Origin: Amyelois transitella
Lineage: Eukaryota > Arthropoda > Insecta > Lepidoptera > Pyralidae
Assembly: GCF_032362555.1 (NCBI RefSeq)
Contig: NC_083515.1
Span: 6,979,001 to 7,043,000 of the forward strand
DNA: 64,000 bases
Direction: 5' to 3'
Shown here: positions 27,601 to 37,425 of the stretch, in pieces
How positions within the stretch are numbered: position 1 is the stretch's first letter
Layout of the letters: each line of letters begins with the position of its first letter
Translations under genes and position numbers: made by a program
Notes under the pieces: generated by a model
The model's input: the letters and a program-made list of their open reading frames with translations, nothing else
What the model was told of the DNA's origin: nothing
Databases searched by the model: none

Positions 27601-29623
27601 ATGTGCATAATTTTGAGCCCATAAATTAAAACTTGAGTACTTCAATAGCTTCTGAATAAATCATATTGGTTAACAGGAGTATCTAACCCAGCTTGTCATA
27701 GTGATTTGCATTAGAAGAAAGTGCTCATTCTCCAAGTTGCATATTGGTATAATTTAAAAGTGGCAGGACCTACACAGCAAATCAGCACACACAATATAGA
27801 ATACTATTAGAAGAAATAGATAACATTTAAAAACATATTTTGCAAACAACACTCACCTGCACAGCCCTGTATTTTGGTGAGTTTCGGAAAGCGAATGCCC
27901 AGGCTTGTATGAGCTCAAGGATCTTGCTTTTCAGATTTTCGTGAGGTGTCGACTTCACCAAATCTCGTAGCATCTCACAGAAAGCCTTGGATGTTACTTC
28001 GTCATGAACTCCAGAACCTGATAAAATTGGATTATGTTTATCTATATTCAGGGCAAGAGTGAATAGGTTTCACAGGATCTAGTGTGCACCACCATTTTGC
28101 TTACCATCAGGCAGATTGAGGTCAAGCATTCTCAAATTATTATTTTTGATTAAAAATATGGTATTGTTGAGTGGTTTTATCTCCAAATACACAAGTCACA
28201 AACGTACCTATTTTATTCTGGGTAATTTATCCTGATATATTTTTTTAATAATATAATATCCATAGTTATATTATGTGAAAGTGAGTTTGTTGTTTGTTAC
28301 CTCTTCACAGTTAAGCCACTAAATTGATCTGTATCTTTGGTACCCACAGCCTTTGCCAAAACCCAGTAATCTTTTATAGCTGGAGCCTAATTCGCATCAG
28401 CGAGGCTGTGCTTTAAACCTAGTGGTACATAATTATTCAGAAATTCTATCATCATGCCATCCGACATAGTAATTAACCTGAGATCAGCTGGTTTCAATAA
28501 GAAACATTTTCAATATTATTTTTAATTCTTCTGTCTATTAATTCATTAAATAATTGGTGTAAGCCAACTCATATTTCCCAAAACTTGTTACTAACAACAA
28601 ACTGCTATACAGTTTGTTGTTATAAAACTAAATATACTGATAATGAGTAGCAGTATATACTTACCACAATTTTTCACAATGCTTTCCAAGGTGAGCAAGG
28701 CAAACATTGCCTGATGAGGGTTTTGTGAGTACAGCTTCTTTTTGACAGCAGTGACTGCATACTTTGGCCTTAAAAAAAATTGAAATATTATGTGTACCCC
28801 TTTCCTGGATTAGGCAAAAATCAAAGTACATCTTACAACAACAAAGTAGGACATTTTGTTAGTTGGTACTTGTAAGCCCTAGCAGACGCACACAAAAAAT
28901 GCCATCATACATAATTTCAATTCTGAACATTTATAAATAATATGAATAGTTGTGTCCCACCAGCTTAATTCACATATCATTGTTATGATATTTAAATTTT
29001 AACGCATTATTGGGGAAGTTGTGTATGTTAGAAAAATTCCTGGCAACCTTATGCACAATAAAACGAGAATAGCTAATTTAAAACCCGTTAAATAATTTAG
29101 CTACTGCTATATAATTTGTATACAAATGTAGTACAAATCTAGAACAGAAGTAAATTCTAATGTGAAAATAGAGTTTGGAACATTATGTACAAAAACATAA
29201 CCAAGTCTTTAATATAAATATTTAAATTGTTTTTAGTACTTACGAGCAATCATTTTGTCTAATCAAATCGCAAATCTGTAAGATCGTCGGCCAATCGGGG
29301 TCTAAACGCAGACTACTGGTGGCTTTATCTGAAATTAGTAATTTCACCATTATCATTCAGAGGTCGTCATAATTACTTACAGATTATGGTTGCTTGTTTT
29401 TAATACAGTGATGTCTTGATAAATAAAACTAGTTTATCAATCAAAGCTTATTTTTAGAACCAGCGCAGAGAAAGAATGTAAATGTAAATCAGAGAAAACT
29501 TGTGATTACAATTATGATAGCATTCAAATAGGAGAAAACAAGAAATGATGCTATTCCACACATAGTTTATTCCGACAATTGATACATACCGAGTAATTTG
29601 TCAAAATTATTAGCACGAAACAT
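15611..29623 (-). CDS. Hrs: Hrs / HGS, ESCRT-0 subunit (13 exons, 1,000 aa)
   Basis: Endosomal protein that binds PI3P and ubiquitinated cargo, recruits clathrin and starts ESCRT sorting, together with STAM. Exons, in order: 29590-29623, 29244-29328, 28665-28768, 27857-28017, 25663-25778, 25152-25272, 24577-24684, 19950-20106, 19256-19425, 18580-18713, 18042-18168, 17289-17486, 15611-17098. All junctions keep phase (3,003 nt). VHS domain at residues 1-145 ([15 protein letters not shown]). FYVE zinc finger about 155-217, with [23 protein letters not shown] and RVCDACYD. Ubiquitin-interacting motif near 260-275 ([15 protein letters not shown]). Coiled-coil core 385-530 ([37 protein letters not shown]). 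A Met/Gln/Pro-rich tail runs from 535 and ends in ELISFD, a clathrin-box-like end. Human HGS is 777 residues; the excess is in the tail. Intron 7 hosts TPX2 and LSM5. The exon 9 donor (GTCAGT) is the least certain junction. Confidence 0.95.
17537..17605. repeat. Perfect 33-bp hairpin, 3-nt loop, in Hrs intron 12-11 region
   Basis: The arm 17537-17569 starts AAAAGTTGATTGGTTAAAAC and is exactly complementary to 17573-17605, around the loop AGA. It sits between Hrs exons 11 and 12. The lack of any mismatch suggests a recent origin or constraint. It could be a palindromic MITE remnant or a recent inverted duplication. Confidence 0.85.
18255..18410 (+). mobile_element. R2 dispersed repeat copy in Hrs intron
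   Basis: Blocks AAAGGTTGCGGAGGTCAGAC, GTCGCTTCAAGTA, CCTGGGCTCTTTTCCG and ACCCGGATTAACGCC match the other R2 copies. Confidence 0.7.
19102..19165 (-). pseudogene. Decayed partial copy of the 3' end of Hrs exon 9
   Basis: TGACGTCAGCGTCCTGAGA, GTGATATAGAGGCGGGG and GCGCGGCGACAGTG repeat the donor end of exon 9 at 19254-19320 (TGACGTCAGTGTCCTGAGA, GTGATGGAGGCGGGTG). A further fragment, GAGGTACCGCTAT near 19037, matches GAGGTACCGCGAT in the exon. The order is partly scrambled, so this is a rearranged duplicate in the intron after exon 9. Confidence 0.65.
20107..21012. other. Hrs intron 7, left part, including TPX2 3' flank
   Basis: It holds an R1 tail fragment (about 20235-20290) and an inverted R2 fragment (about 20500-20615, with AAGCGACTCCGGCCAAACCT). 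A minus-strand AATAAA candidate near 20690 could serve TPX2. Otherwise it is AT-rich and shows no gene. Confidence 0.55.
21013..22467 (-). CDS. TPX2: TPX2-like spindle assembly factor, single exon, nested in Hrs intron 7
   Basis: Predicted 484-residue microtubule-associated protein. TPX2 proteins promote Ran-dependent spindle assembly and bind importin-alpha and kinesin-5. The start at the ATG 22465-22467 (MARNFVTNF) is preferred over an in-frame GTG upstream. Residues about 105-140 hold the conserved [20 protein letters not shown] segment. Four spaced repeats follow of the type (F/I)-K-A-x-P-x-P with P-x-P-F-x-L/F ([30 protein letters not shown]). A basic, Glu/Arg-rich helix ([18 protein letters not shown]) and a second ([15 protein letters not shown]) look coiled. 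The C-terminus [11 protein letters not shown] matches the family tail. Human TPX2 is 747 residues, and I see no clear Aurora-A activation motif at this N-terminus. It shares the strand of its host gene. Confidence 0.88.
   Translation of the reverse strand: MARNFVTNFRGEMYYTPNGKLPIKDEPATPLEEDFGIEEDFGDHNTFDRSFENGLGTMRKSLSMNDIAKLRQDMVKLEFEEKEDIYQRYRRPTYTPHELSKTKFVSMAEAIYHYQRDTPGRFHSKKPERFRSQGYTGPSGLTVPQSPMLRCKARSRPHQHIPSQQEREEQEIEEIRKHKIKAHPIPKSVIEGTHLPEVPKKPITIPEPFNLTEHQKKMMHSPNTVPKFKARPAPKHILEKPDIPVKPPVQVTKPVSPKFHYKRGKSSEQLKCDHKERLYSKSAEKLPQKSQRHGPVRPEPFSFEKRDEELKKRREERIRRQIEEEKKQASQFKAQPLPGAVKKRMASLLSKGGASSNSSDNKENHVKFEAKPAKVLFKEPFKPILSQQKPVLPAPFALTTEKRAAEREKFEQQLKEKEEEQERLRLQREKEQQEAEEKAKAELRMKLVHHAKPVPSVSPFVPEKSVAPLTVPETPKFVRRLRQN
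22468..23594. promoter_or_regulatory. Divergent intergenic region between TPX2 and LSM5, inside Hrs intron 7
   Basis: The two start codons face apart across 1.1 kb, so both promoters and 5' UTRs should lie here. GCCAT cores in a CCGCCAT context occur at 22844-22848 and 23476-23480, reminiscent of YY1/Pho sites. No TATA box is obvious. The promoter role is inferred from position only. Confidence 0.45.
23595..23885 (+). CDS. LSM5: U6 snRNA-associated Sm-like protein LSm5
   Basis: Predicted 96-residue member of the LSm1-7 ring (cytoplasmic mRNA decapping and decay) and the LSm2-8 ring (U6 snRNA 3' end binding in the nucleus). The ATG in GAAAATGGCGCAAG gives [20 protein letters not shown], which starts like LSm5 of other animals. 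The Sm1 motif covers about residues 13-55 ([20 protein letters not shown]). Sm2 lies near 70-85 ([15 protein letters not shown]), with the LSm5 form of the RNA-binding loop (NGNN). There is one exon on the plus strand within intron 7 of the minus-strand Hrs gene. A poly(A) signal follows 158 nt after the stop. Confidence 0.96.
   Translation: MAQGALPNPNTLLPLELVDKCIGSRIHIIMKNDKEMVGTLQGFDDFVNMLLDDVTEYESTPEGRKITKLDQILLNGNNIAMLVPGGEMPGDSYDGQ
24043..24048 (+). terminator. LSM5 poly(A) signal
   Basis: AATAAA downstream of the LSM5 stop codon, on the same strand. Confidence 0.6.
24258..24533 (+). mobile_element. R1 short dispersed repeat, near full length
   Basis: In order: a GGCACCAATGGAAAA head, AGGACCACTCCATCTCTTTC, CATGGATGTCGTAAAAGGCG, GGCGATGGGCTAGCAACCTG, TCATTAAGCCAAATAGCTGA, CTACCCCGCAAGGGATATAG and an (ATGT)n end. 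There is no tRNA-like head or coding frame. It lies in Hrs intron 7, just downstream of LSM5. Confidence 0.85.
25575..25650 (+). mobile_element. R1 repeat fragment
   Basis: Degraded R1 blocks (AGGTGAATGTGGCCTTTCAG, then AAAAACGTGATTATAA) between Hrs exons 5 and 6. Confidence 0.5.
26500..26640 (+). mobile_element. R2 dispersed repeat copy
   Basis: ACGGTTGCGGAGGTCAGACA, GGAGTCGCTTCGTGTAAAAA, AATCCAGGGACATG and GTCGCAACCAGAATTAACC follow the R2 order. Confidence 0.7.
27096..27147. repeat. 21-bp hairpin with a 6-nt bulge in Hrs intron 4
   Basis: TTTTTCTATA and AGAGTAGGACT in the left arm pair perfectly with the right arm (AGTCCTACTCT, TATAGAAAAA) around the loop TCAC. The left arm carries an extra GGAGTA, apparently a slippage copy of the adjoining AGAGTA. 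A small-RNA precursor is possible but unproven. Confidence 0.7.
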
Positions 29624-30742
29624 ATTTTCTAGTAATATTACTTTTTTTTTAGAAAATCAACATAGATTGATTTCGATGAGAACAGAAAAATGACAGCTCA
29701 CTTTTGTCAATTTTGTTAATTTTTTTCCTTATGTTGGTGAAACCATATTCAAACGTCATTACAGCTAGTGTTGTGGATTGTGATAGTGTTATTTTTAGTT
29801 AGTCGATTCATTCACATTCAAGATTTCGATTTTTAGTTGAGAGGCAACACTGGACGCTGCTTTAAGCTGCGATCCCACCGGCTCAAGGAATGGCGACAGC
29901 TATAAATATGACTCAATATCCGTACTTTCATTATTCCACGGTTTGGAGAACGCTCGTCACCCAAACTGCCTTCAGGAGCGTTCAGTAGGCAGTATACAGT
30001 AGATACACATCGGGTCAATTTATGTTCGCACGCACTTCCGTAAGCCCTAGAACTGTATAGATGGCTTATAATTAATATATTTATTAATCGTCCAATGAAA
30101 TAGCCTTTCTTTTTTGTTATTTGATAAATGTAGTTGTTTAGCTAGCTTTCCATTTAAGAAATATAATAGGTATTTTATTTCTACTGGATGAATACATAAC
30201 ATTTATTGAAGTAAAATCTGTGTTAAAACGTAGGTACGTTTAAATTTTAGGTAAATATTTCCTAGGTACACCTATACTTTTTATCTAAGGCTTGATTTCT
30301 TATCATAATCATTAAGAGATATAAAACCAAGCGAAAGGTGTGCCATCGTGACACATTTATTTTTCCTAACAAATACAAAGAAGTTAAATAAGTCGAAACC
30401 ACATATTATTAATAAGTAAGAAAAATAAGTATTTATAAACTTACTTGAATAAAGACTCATTATAATCCAACTGTGAGATAAAGATAAGAATGAATTTACA
30501 GTATTTTAGAGACGAAATTAAACATAACAAAATAATGTTGTTACAATTAACTCTTGAACTTAGAAATTGTGAAAAACAGTTAACAACAGTAAAGATAATA
30601 ATATCAAACCTTCAATTGCAACTTTCTATAATGAAGTCAATGTACCTCGACCTTATGGAATTGAGAAAAATTGCAAAAATGTTACATCCGCAAACAAGGA
30701 CATCAAGGTAAAAATTAATGCAAGTTTTTAAAATCTTATTGT
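29624..30742. other. Intergenic between Hrs 5' end and the minus-strand Kir gene
   Basis: It contains the Hrs promoter side and the 3' flank of the Kir gene. One small plus-strand open frame (30490-30711) is listed separately. I see no other gene or RNA. Confidence 0.5.
30490..30711 (+). CDS. Possible small helical protein or exon, unrecognised
   Basis: An ATG-started frame of 73 codons, rich in Leu, Lys and Gln, with a heptad-like pattern (LQLTLELRNCEKQLTTVKII) and no membrane segment or signal peptide. I do not recognise it. It ends in AAG|GTAAAA, which would also serve as a splice donor, so it could be a first exon of something running antisense to the Kir gene. It may equally be a chance frame in AT-rich DNA. 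Confidence 0.2.
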   Translation: MNLQYFRDEIKHNKIMLLQLTLELRNCEKQLTTVKIIISNLQLQLSIMKSMYLDLMELRKIAKMLHPQTRTSR

Positions 30743-31960
30743 TTAATTATGAGGCTGAGGTTTTATCTTTCGAAACCTAGTATAAAAGGTATTAATTTTG
30801 TTTGCGCCACACAGTGGTGTGTTCACACGCACAGTTTCATCAAAGTTTGAGTAATCTATGACATATCCCTTATTATTCCGATAAGTAACCACTGGAAGGA
30901 ATCGGTGTCCCCAGAGCACCTCATTGGTGACGTAGCTGGATTTGGCTTGCACCGGTTGACCAGTTGACTCTATGACCCCTTCGAAAACTACAAGGATTTC
31001 TATTTCAGATTTTAGAATGTCACGAGCAGAGAATTTATAAAACGGACTGGATTCGTCTATTTTATGAGAAGCAGTAATTGGGAACATAAAGGAGAAATCT
31101 TCAGTTGCGTCAACATTCAACTTCAGCTCCACTTGCTCGCTAACAGAAGCGTCACCTGCTGTAGTGACACATCTAATTAAAAAGGCGTGGACATTGCATG
31201 CTATGATCCTGGATTTCCTAATGTTTCCCACGCGAAATAACAAACACAAACTTCGATCTCTTTGGTTAATGATTGCTGTTTTCGAAAATAGAATGGTCTG
31301 CGCACGATTCTTGGGTCTCGTCAATTTGGCGAATAGAATACCAACGATGAAAGACTGGACGATAGTTCCGAGAATGCTCTCGATACACATAGTGAACATA
31401 GCTTCTGGGCACTCCATGGTGAGCGCACGGTTTCCATAACCGACCGTCGTGTGGACTTCGATGCTGAACAGGAAAACAGACGTAAAGCCATAAATTTGTC
31501 GAATACAGGGTTCCCATTTCGTTCCATTTGTGAAATTTTCTTGATCCAAGTCGCCGTGGAGATACAATATGGACCAATATATTCCGGAGAAGAAAAGCCA
31601 TACTGTTATGTAGGTGATGAGGCAGTAGAGCAGGGTCCATCGCCACCTGGCTTCAACAAAAGTAGTGACGATGTCAGGAAACACATGAAGTGTCGATGTC
31701 TTCCTTTTCTCCAAATTGAACTGGCCTGATTTTGTGACCACTCTTTGTTTTGTTTTGCATGGATTTCCGTATCGATGACATCTGAAATAAATATTTAAAC
31801 ATAATTTTAAAACCAGTGCCGTGAACTAGAAGGGCGCTAGGTTAACAGAACAAAACAAATCTTACAAACGCTTCGAGCGTAGGTTGATGATGGTTTTTCG
31901 CGCATCATGAATTGTCACTGCACTATTCATAAGATTTTGTGTTCCGTTTGTAACTTCCAT
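30743..31960 (-). CDS. Irk: Inward-rectifier potassium channel (Kir/Irk family), 377 aa, two exons
   Basis: Membrane K+ channel subunit that forms tetramers; in insects Kir channels serve epithelial fluid secretion, salivary glands and excitability. Exon 1 is 31866-31960 (ATG at 31958) and exon 2 is 30743-31781. The phase-2 junction restores ...NLRSKRLCHRYGNPC. The cytoplasmic N-terminus has the pre-M1 RWRWTLLY motif, M1 is about residues 80-105, the pore helix and filter read EVHTTVGYGNR, and M2 is about 150-175. LTRPKNRAQT holds the PIP2-binding basic cluster. The C-terminal Kir beta-sandwich follows, with LLFRVGNIRKS, FPITASHKID and WGHRFLPV. The extracellular disulfide cysteines (WEPC, ECPE) are present. 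The residue matching Kir2.1 D172 is Gln. It is head to head with a paralogue starting at 48.1 kb. Confidence 0.95.
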
Positions 31961-34900
31961 AGCAATATTACACTTAGAATAAAATATTTATAAGTAAGTA
32001 TCTTACTAGTTTTTACATAGCACTGAATAGAAAGAGGATAGAACTGACTTATTACCTGTGTACTTTATTTCTTACGCTTCAATAGTAATCGGCATGGAAC
32101 GGCATCACTAGATTTAACTTACTGATACGAGTAATTCATATTTGTGTAAGAATTTGATAAGACTTAGCCTCCGTGATTCGTCGCTGATAAAAGAAAACAA
32201 ATGTAGTTCAAAATGTCAAGTAGGTATACCAAGTAACAGTTTAGTGAGAAAATTTTTGTTAAGTAGCTTTTTATACTGTCTACGGTCCTTTTACAGTAGG
32301 TGGCACGGTAGCATAGGATCATACCACTGGTGATCACACATAAACGTCGGACAACATGTATTTCAAAAGGTTTTGCTCATTTCTAGTAAATTCTAACAAT
32401 TTCGCAAGTATGCATAACCTAGTGTACCAAATTGTATACCTATTTGTTCAATTACGATAAAAATTTACTAACTCGAATCACAGTTGGCTTGCAGTTGTAA
32501 AAATATATATTTACTTAATAATTTAGAAAAAAATCACATGTAGTAGAAGACTATATACATGATATTCTTAGATTGGTACTCGACTTACCTACCTCTTGTT
32601 AATGTTTTTTGTTCATGCACACATACAAATCTCTCGTCCACATTTCTATTCTAAGTTTGAATAGTTGTGAAGTTGACGTTGTTGAAGAAAATGCTGCAGT
32701 ACAATTTGTTACCGCTTCTTCTACACTGACGATTTGGCAGTAAACTTAGTTTTAAGTAATTTATTTGACGTCAACCAATGTTGTGAATCCAAAAGATATG
32801 ACAATTATTAAGTGATATGAAGTATCCCATTGAATTTTGAATTTTAATTGTTGAATTTAAATAACCAATTATGTAGGTATTGTTGGCCATTTTTCCTTTG
32901 GGTCATTTAGGAACGATGTTCTCAGGCGATATGTTTTATTGAAACTTCTGAAAAAAACATTATAATAGCTAACAAATAGAATAAGTGTGTAAGCAGATAC
33001 TGTAGTATTGTTTATATTATAAACGAGCGCATTAAAGATACATACATAATTAAAAATCATGTCTTCATCCCTTATGGGAGCCGTAGGCGAAGCCAACAAT
33101 CCCCAAAAGACCGAGAGGCCATGTTCAGCTGTATGATTAAAAATGCACTATAACTTTGAAATACGAGTACAATAAGTATTTAAATAACGATTTTATAAGA
33201 TTTGCTGGTAATTAATATGAGAGGTATTTTTCATGACAGACAAACTGTATATTTTTGGTTTGTCTAAAAGATTTACAAGGAAATTGCTACAGACTATGTG
33301 CTATGCTTAAGTTTACGAAATGCGGTCGATGGAAAGCGGCCAACAAAACGTCTTGTATTTTAGGCGTCGCTAACTACTCACCACAAGATGGCGGTAGCTG
33401 TAACAAAGCTTATAACGTTTACTTACATGATATAAACATAATTTAAATGATGTTAAATAAGATCATAATTAATAAATAACTAGCGTAAGTTTAGCGTTAT
33501 TGAAATGGTTATTATGAATATACATTCTACTAAATGAGATAGTTAATACACTTAGGTACTTAGTTTTCTACTCAATCTCAGTTTGATCCTAAAGTTCGAC
33601 TGTTAGAGAATTCCTTTGGCATTTTTTTAAAGTGTTGTTATTTTACTCAACAGATTTTACTTTATAGATTATCAACTATTTTATAACGACAATTTGTTTA
33701 CTGCTACGTAATAAAAGGTCCGCAATCCTTACATAACAACCTCCACCATTTTTCCTTGGGCGATCCAGATAAATCCAATACCTCAACGTGGATATCCGAC
33801 ATAGGATGCAATTGCTACAGGAAAGAGCAACGGCCATGGCAGTAAGAGCCGCACATGCGAGGGAAGCTAATTCGATAATCGCCGTGCTCTTGAACGTGCA
33901 CGATGACAGAACATCTGTCATATGAGTTGATACTCAGAGCAGAGTAATAATGAAGCGTAGAGAGCTACAGTCTACACCCCACGTCGTCAAGCGTTCTGAC
34001 TTTAGCAGAAAATTTATTTCATTAAAATTAAATGTGCCAGGTTTAGTCCTACCTTTGGAGTATGTACTTAACCGGGAGCTCTCATGAAAACGTACATCTG
34101 ATGAATTCTTTTAATATTAATTGCTATCTGAACTTTATTTAAAATTCAAATTAAAACATATTTTTTAAAAAAACTTTTAGTTACTATATTTAACTTAGGC
34201 CCGTTTTTGGCGAAAGATAAATGTAAGGCCTAATATTTGTAATATTCTTGAAGAGTTTCTGCTGTTGATAGCCAAACAAAGGGTCAATGTAAATCTCGCC
34301 TTGGAGTCAATATCCCGTTTTCTTTGTTCGCCAATTCGCGGGCTAACGCACATAAGTATATCTTATCTGAGTTGTACTTGGTGGGTGTAGTTAAGATTAG
34401 ATACGATTTAAATTTAATGGTATTACCAGGACTAAGAAATGGTTTATGAGCGATCGTCAGACAGACAGACTACTAATTGTTTTTTGATTAATTATAGCAA
34501 AAAAATTAATTAGAGATGAATGGAGGACGTTCCACTTTACTCAACCGACAAGAGTTAGCTCTTAAATCTAAGAATAAGAAGGAATGGAGTTCAGACGGCA
34601 TTTGATTCGCGTTACTGCCTTTTTTATCTTGCATCGTGGCATACCACAGGTCTGACCCAAGGGGCCGGTCCTTCCGGATAAATACCTAAATTAGTCCATA
34701 CAAATGGAGACAAATCAAAATGAAGCGTTGCAAATAACAAAATATGAAATGTCTTCTTAACTTTTTCTCGAAAATAAAATTTTATAACTTTCTCTTTCTT
34801 ATTACTTTTTTCATCTCATATGACACCTACATATGTAAAGTTAAAAAAGGGTAGGTACTATGGAATTCTACCGAAAAACAATAATAAGAAAACAAGAGTA

Positions 34901-36100
34901 AGAATATGATACGACTAAATTTTGCAACCATGAGTTGTAGGACTAGGTCAGTTTAACTGGTTTAGATATTATGTTAAACTTAATTGATTTACCTTACTTA
35001 ATAAATGCAACTGAAGAGATGTTGCGATTCATGAAATGATAAGTTGTGGTCTGAGAAAACAAATGACATCTAATCAATTTAAATACTAAATAAGGCACTG
35101 GCTGACTTTGGACTGCCAGTTTTAAATTTGGTATGCATTTTTCATAATATGGTCTAGGCTTCGTAAAGAGTATCTATTCAATTTTAGGCTTCGTCGATGA
35201 AAAATTAGAAGGATGCAGGATTTTTCGATTAAAATGCGGCGGCGGGCGCGTACTTGACATACTATAGTTACTTTATAACTATAACATAACAAATAACAGA
35301 CACAATAATTAAAATGATTGAGACATAATTGGTATCATATTTAATTTTCAACATACCAAGTCAGTTTGGACTCTTCAATAATTGTTCTGCTTTGCGGTAA
35401 AAGGAGACATGCGGTTCTTTCTTAACCGGTCGGTTTATGAGTGATTGGCAGACAGACAGACGACAAATGGGACAGGCAGGTGGCAGGTTTTGAACAATGT
35501 AAGGTGCCATGGCGTAATAGTGTGCAGAGGCGTCATGTTGAAAGGGTGATGAACTTATTAGTTATTCTGAGAGAAATGGCAGACATGCATATTTTACGCT
35601 TATGTGATTTGTAATAATAAGTATTCAAATAAAGATATCGTATGTTCGAGATTAAAGTACTGATTCAATCACTGAACTGTACCTACTACACATAATGTTC
35701 TATACATCACTGTTATTAGTATTTTTTGTAATAAACAATAGGAATTATACCTACATACTCGTAAGCACTAGGTAGGTAAAATAGGTACCTATACCATATT
35801 TTACGCTTAGGTAATTTTTTTAATACTTTTGCTAAATCATCGCTAAATAAATAAGGATTTCTAAGTATAATGTTTTGGTAAACACATTAAAATTATCTGA
35901 TATAAAAGATGCTCTGATCCATTTTATTGATACGATTAATTTTACTACGTAAACGTTAATGGTTATGTTTAACCTCAAGTCTGCACTGCAATACTTGAAA
36001 TCCAAACCCAACCATAATTGTCAGTACCTACATAACAAAAAGTTTGAATTGGAGTAAAAAAATTAAAAACAAATATTATTAAAATTACACAGTTATATCA
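31961..36100. other. Gene-poor region upstream of the minus-strand Kir gene
   Basis: It holds the Kir 5' flank or promoter, an inverted R1 fragment (about 33062-33135) and otherwise AT-rich sequence. Short open frames here show no recognisable motifs, and no RNA genes are evident. Confidence 0.5.
33062..33135 (-). mobile_element. R1 repeat fragment, inverted
   Basis: The reverse complement carries the R1 tail (AGCTGAACATGGCCTCTCGG and a CCCATAAGGGATGAAGAC-like end). Confidence 0.55.
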
Positions 36101-36129
36101 CGACGGATGTTCAAATGTAATCTGCAACG

Positions 36130-36361
36130 GCTAAAAGCATCCAGTCAATTGTTTCGAGCGCGTGGCCAGTTAGACAATTGGTATAGGTAGTTCTACCTCT
36201 GCGCAAGAGTGGCTCAGTCCTCGCTATCCTGGCGACCCGGCCGCACATGCTGGGTCTGACCCTAATCTCGAAATATTGACAATTTCGCACATAGTTTATA
36301 TGGCAACATTGTGGTTGAAGTGATGTTGTGTTCGATATGATTCGCCCCGTTGAAATTTGTG
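36130..36361 (+). promoter_or_regulatory. Candidate GC-rich promoter and non-coding first exon
   Basis: A locally GC-rich stretch (GCGACCCGGCCGCACATGC) in AT-rich surroundings ends in TTTGTG|GTAAGTGTT, a strong donor. The plus-strand Kir exon at 48146 has an acceptor and begins within the 5' UTR, so an upstream leader exon must exist; this is one candidate. It is position and signal only. Confidence 0.25.
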
Positions 36362-37288
36362 GTAAGTGTTCACAGTCTAGCTGTTAAGGATCTTATTTTC
36401 GGTCTAACATAATGCCCTAACATTTTTAAAAGCTCATACTTACTTCATAATAACATCAGTAAACATCTATGTAATTGTGATCATATCAAAGATGTACTCT
36501 ACCGAAAATGTAGGTAAGTACAATAAGAAGATATAGTACATAACACTGCTAATGTATTGTAAGTAAAAGTACGAGTAAGTGTAATAGGTTAAAATCTTTC
36601 TAACAATGTACGCATTAATTAATTAATTGGGTAGGAAATGTTGTCGTTCTATGCGTTACCTAATCACGTTTTATCAAACTCCTATATTTAGTTACAAAAG
36701 CGCGATAGGCCAAAAAGTCACTCTTACTGGTTGACATTACTTACTTCAGTACATGTATTTTAGTCCAGGTACACCCTATGCTTAATTTATAGATTATGTG
36801 AAGAGAATAGATTCATATAATTCGGATATTCTTACAAAATTTTAAAATTCGATTCAAAATACTTATGAATATTTAGACTATTTACATAGTAAATAATGAG
36901 TGTACAAGTGTTACACCTAGTCTGTTGTTGACGAAACAGACAGAACATATGTAAGAAAAATATGTCAAGTATGTGTTACCAAATAAAACTGTCTTTTACG
37001 TTTCTTACTTTAGTTTTTATTGTTTATTAAAAGTTTCCTTAAGTAACTTTGTTATTTTATTTTCTACAAGTCCAATATTCATACGAAAATTATTAAATTA
37101 AGCGTAATAAGTTTGTTTTGGCTTAGTATAAGCATCATAATTAAGCACCAACTTGATTATTACCAAGTCCAGCAAGAAGTTTGAAACCAACACTGTTAAA
37201 TTTAATTATTTTTCCCTTTCTTACGTCCTCAAGGAAAAAGCTGTTTTATTTAAACTCCCCTTTTATATATTTATTTACTGAAGTAAAT

Positions 37289-37326
37289 CGTCATATGTTT
37301 TGTAATGAATTACAAAACATATGACG
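37289..37326. repeat. Perfect 18-bp hairpin, 2-nt loop
   Basis: CGTCATATGTTTTGTAAT pairs with ATTACAAAACATATGACG around the loop GA. Confidence 0.8.
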
Positions 37327-37329
37327 AAG

Positions 37330-37425
37330 GCACACGAGAGTCACTTCGTGTAAAACCTTGTCTTCCACGGGCTCCTCTCCACAGAGCTGAGGACGAAACC
37401 GGGACAACGCCGGGAGCATGTGAAA
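37330..37425 (+). mobile_element. R2 dispersed repeat fragment
   Basis: GAGTCACTTCGTGTAAAACC, CGGGCTCCTCTCCACAG and GAAACCGGGACAACGCCGGG follow the R2 order. It starts immediately beside the 18-bp hairpin. Confidence 0.6.

Larger units (their letters stand above)
25779..27856. other. Hrs intron 4 (2.1 kb)
   Basis: AT-rich intron between Hrs exons 4 and 5. It contains an R2 copy at about 26500-26640 and a bulged hairpin at 27096-27147. The open frames here are short and unconserved in character. Confidence 0.6.

Noticed and set aside
31266..31646. 126-codon and 68-codon frames over the Kir exon
   Set aside because: Overlapping alternative frames of the channel exon. The conserved pore and Kir motifs are in the listed frame only.
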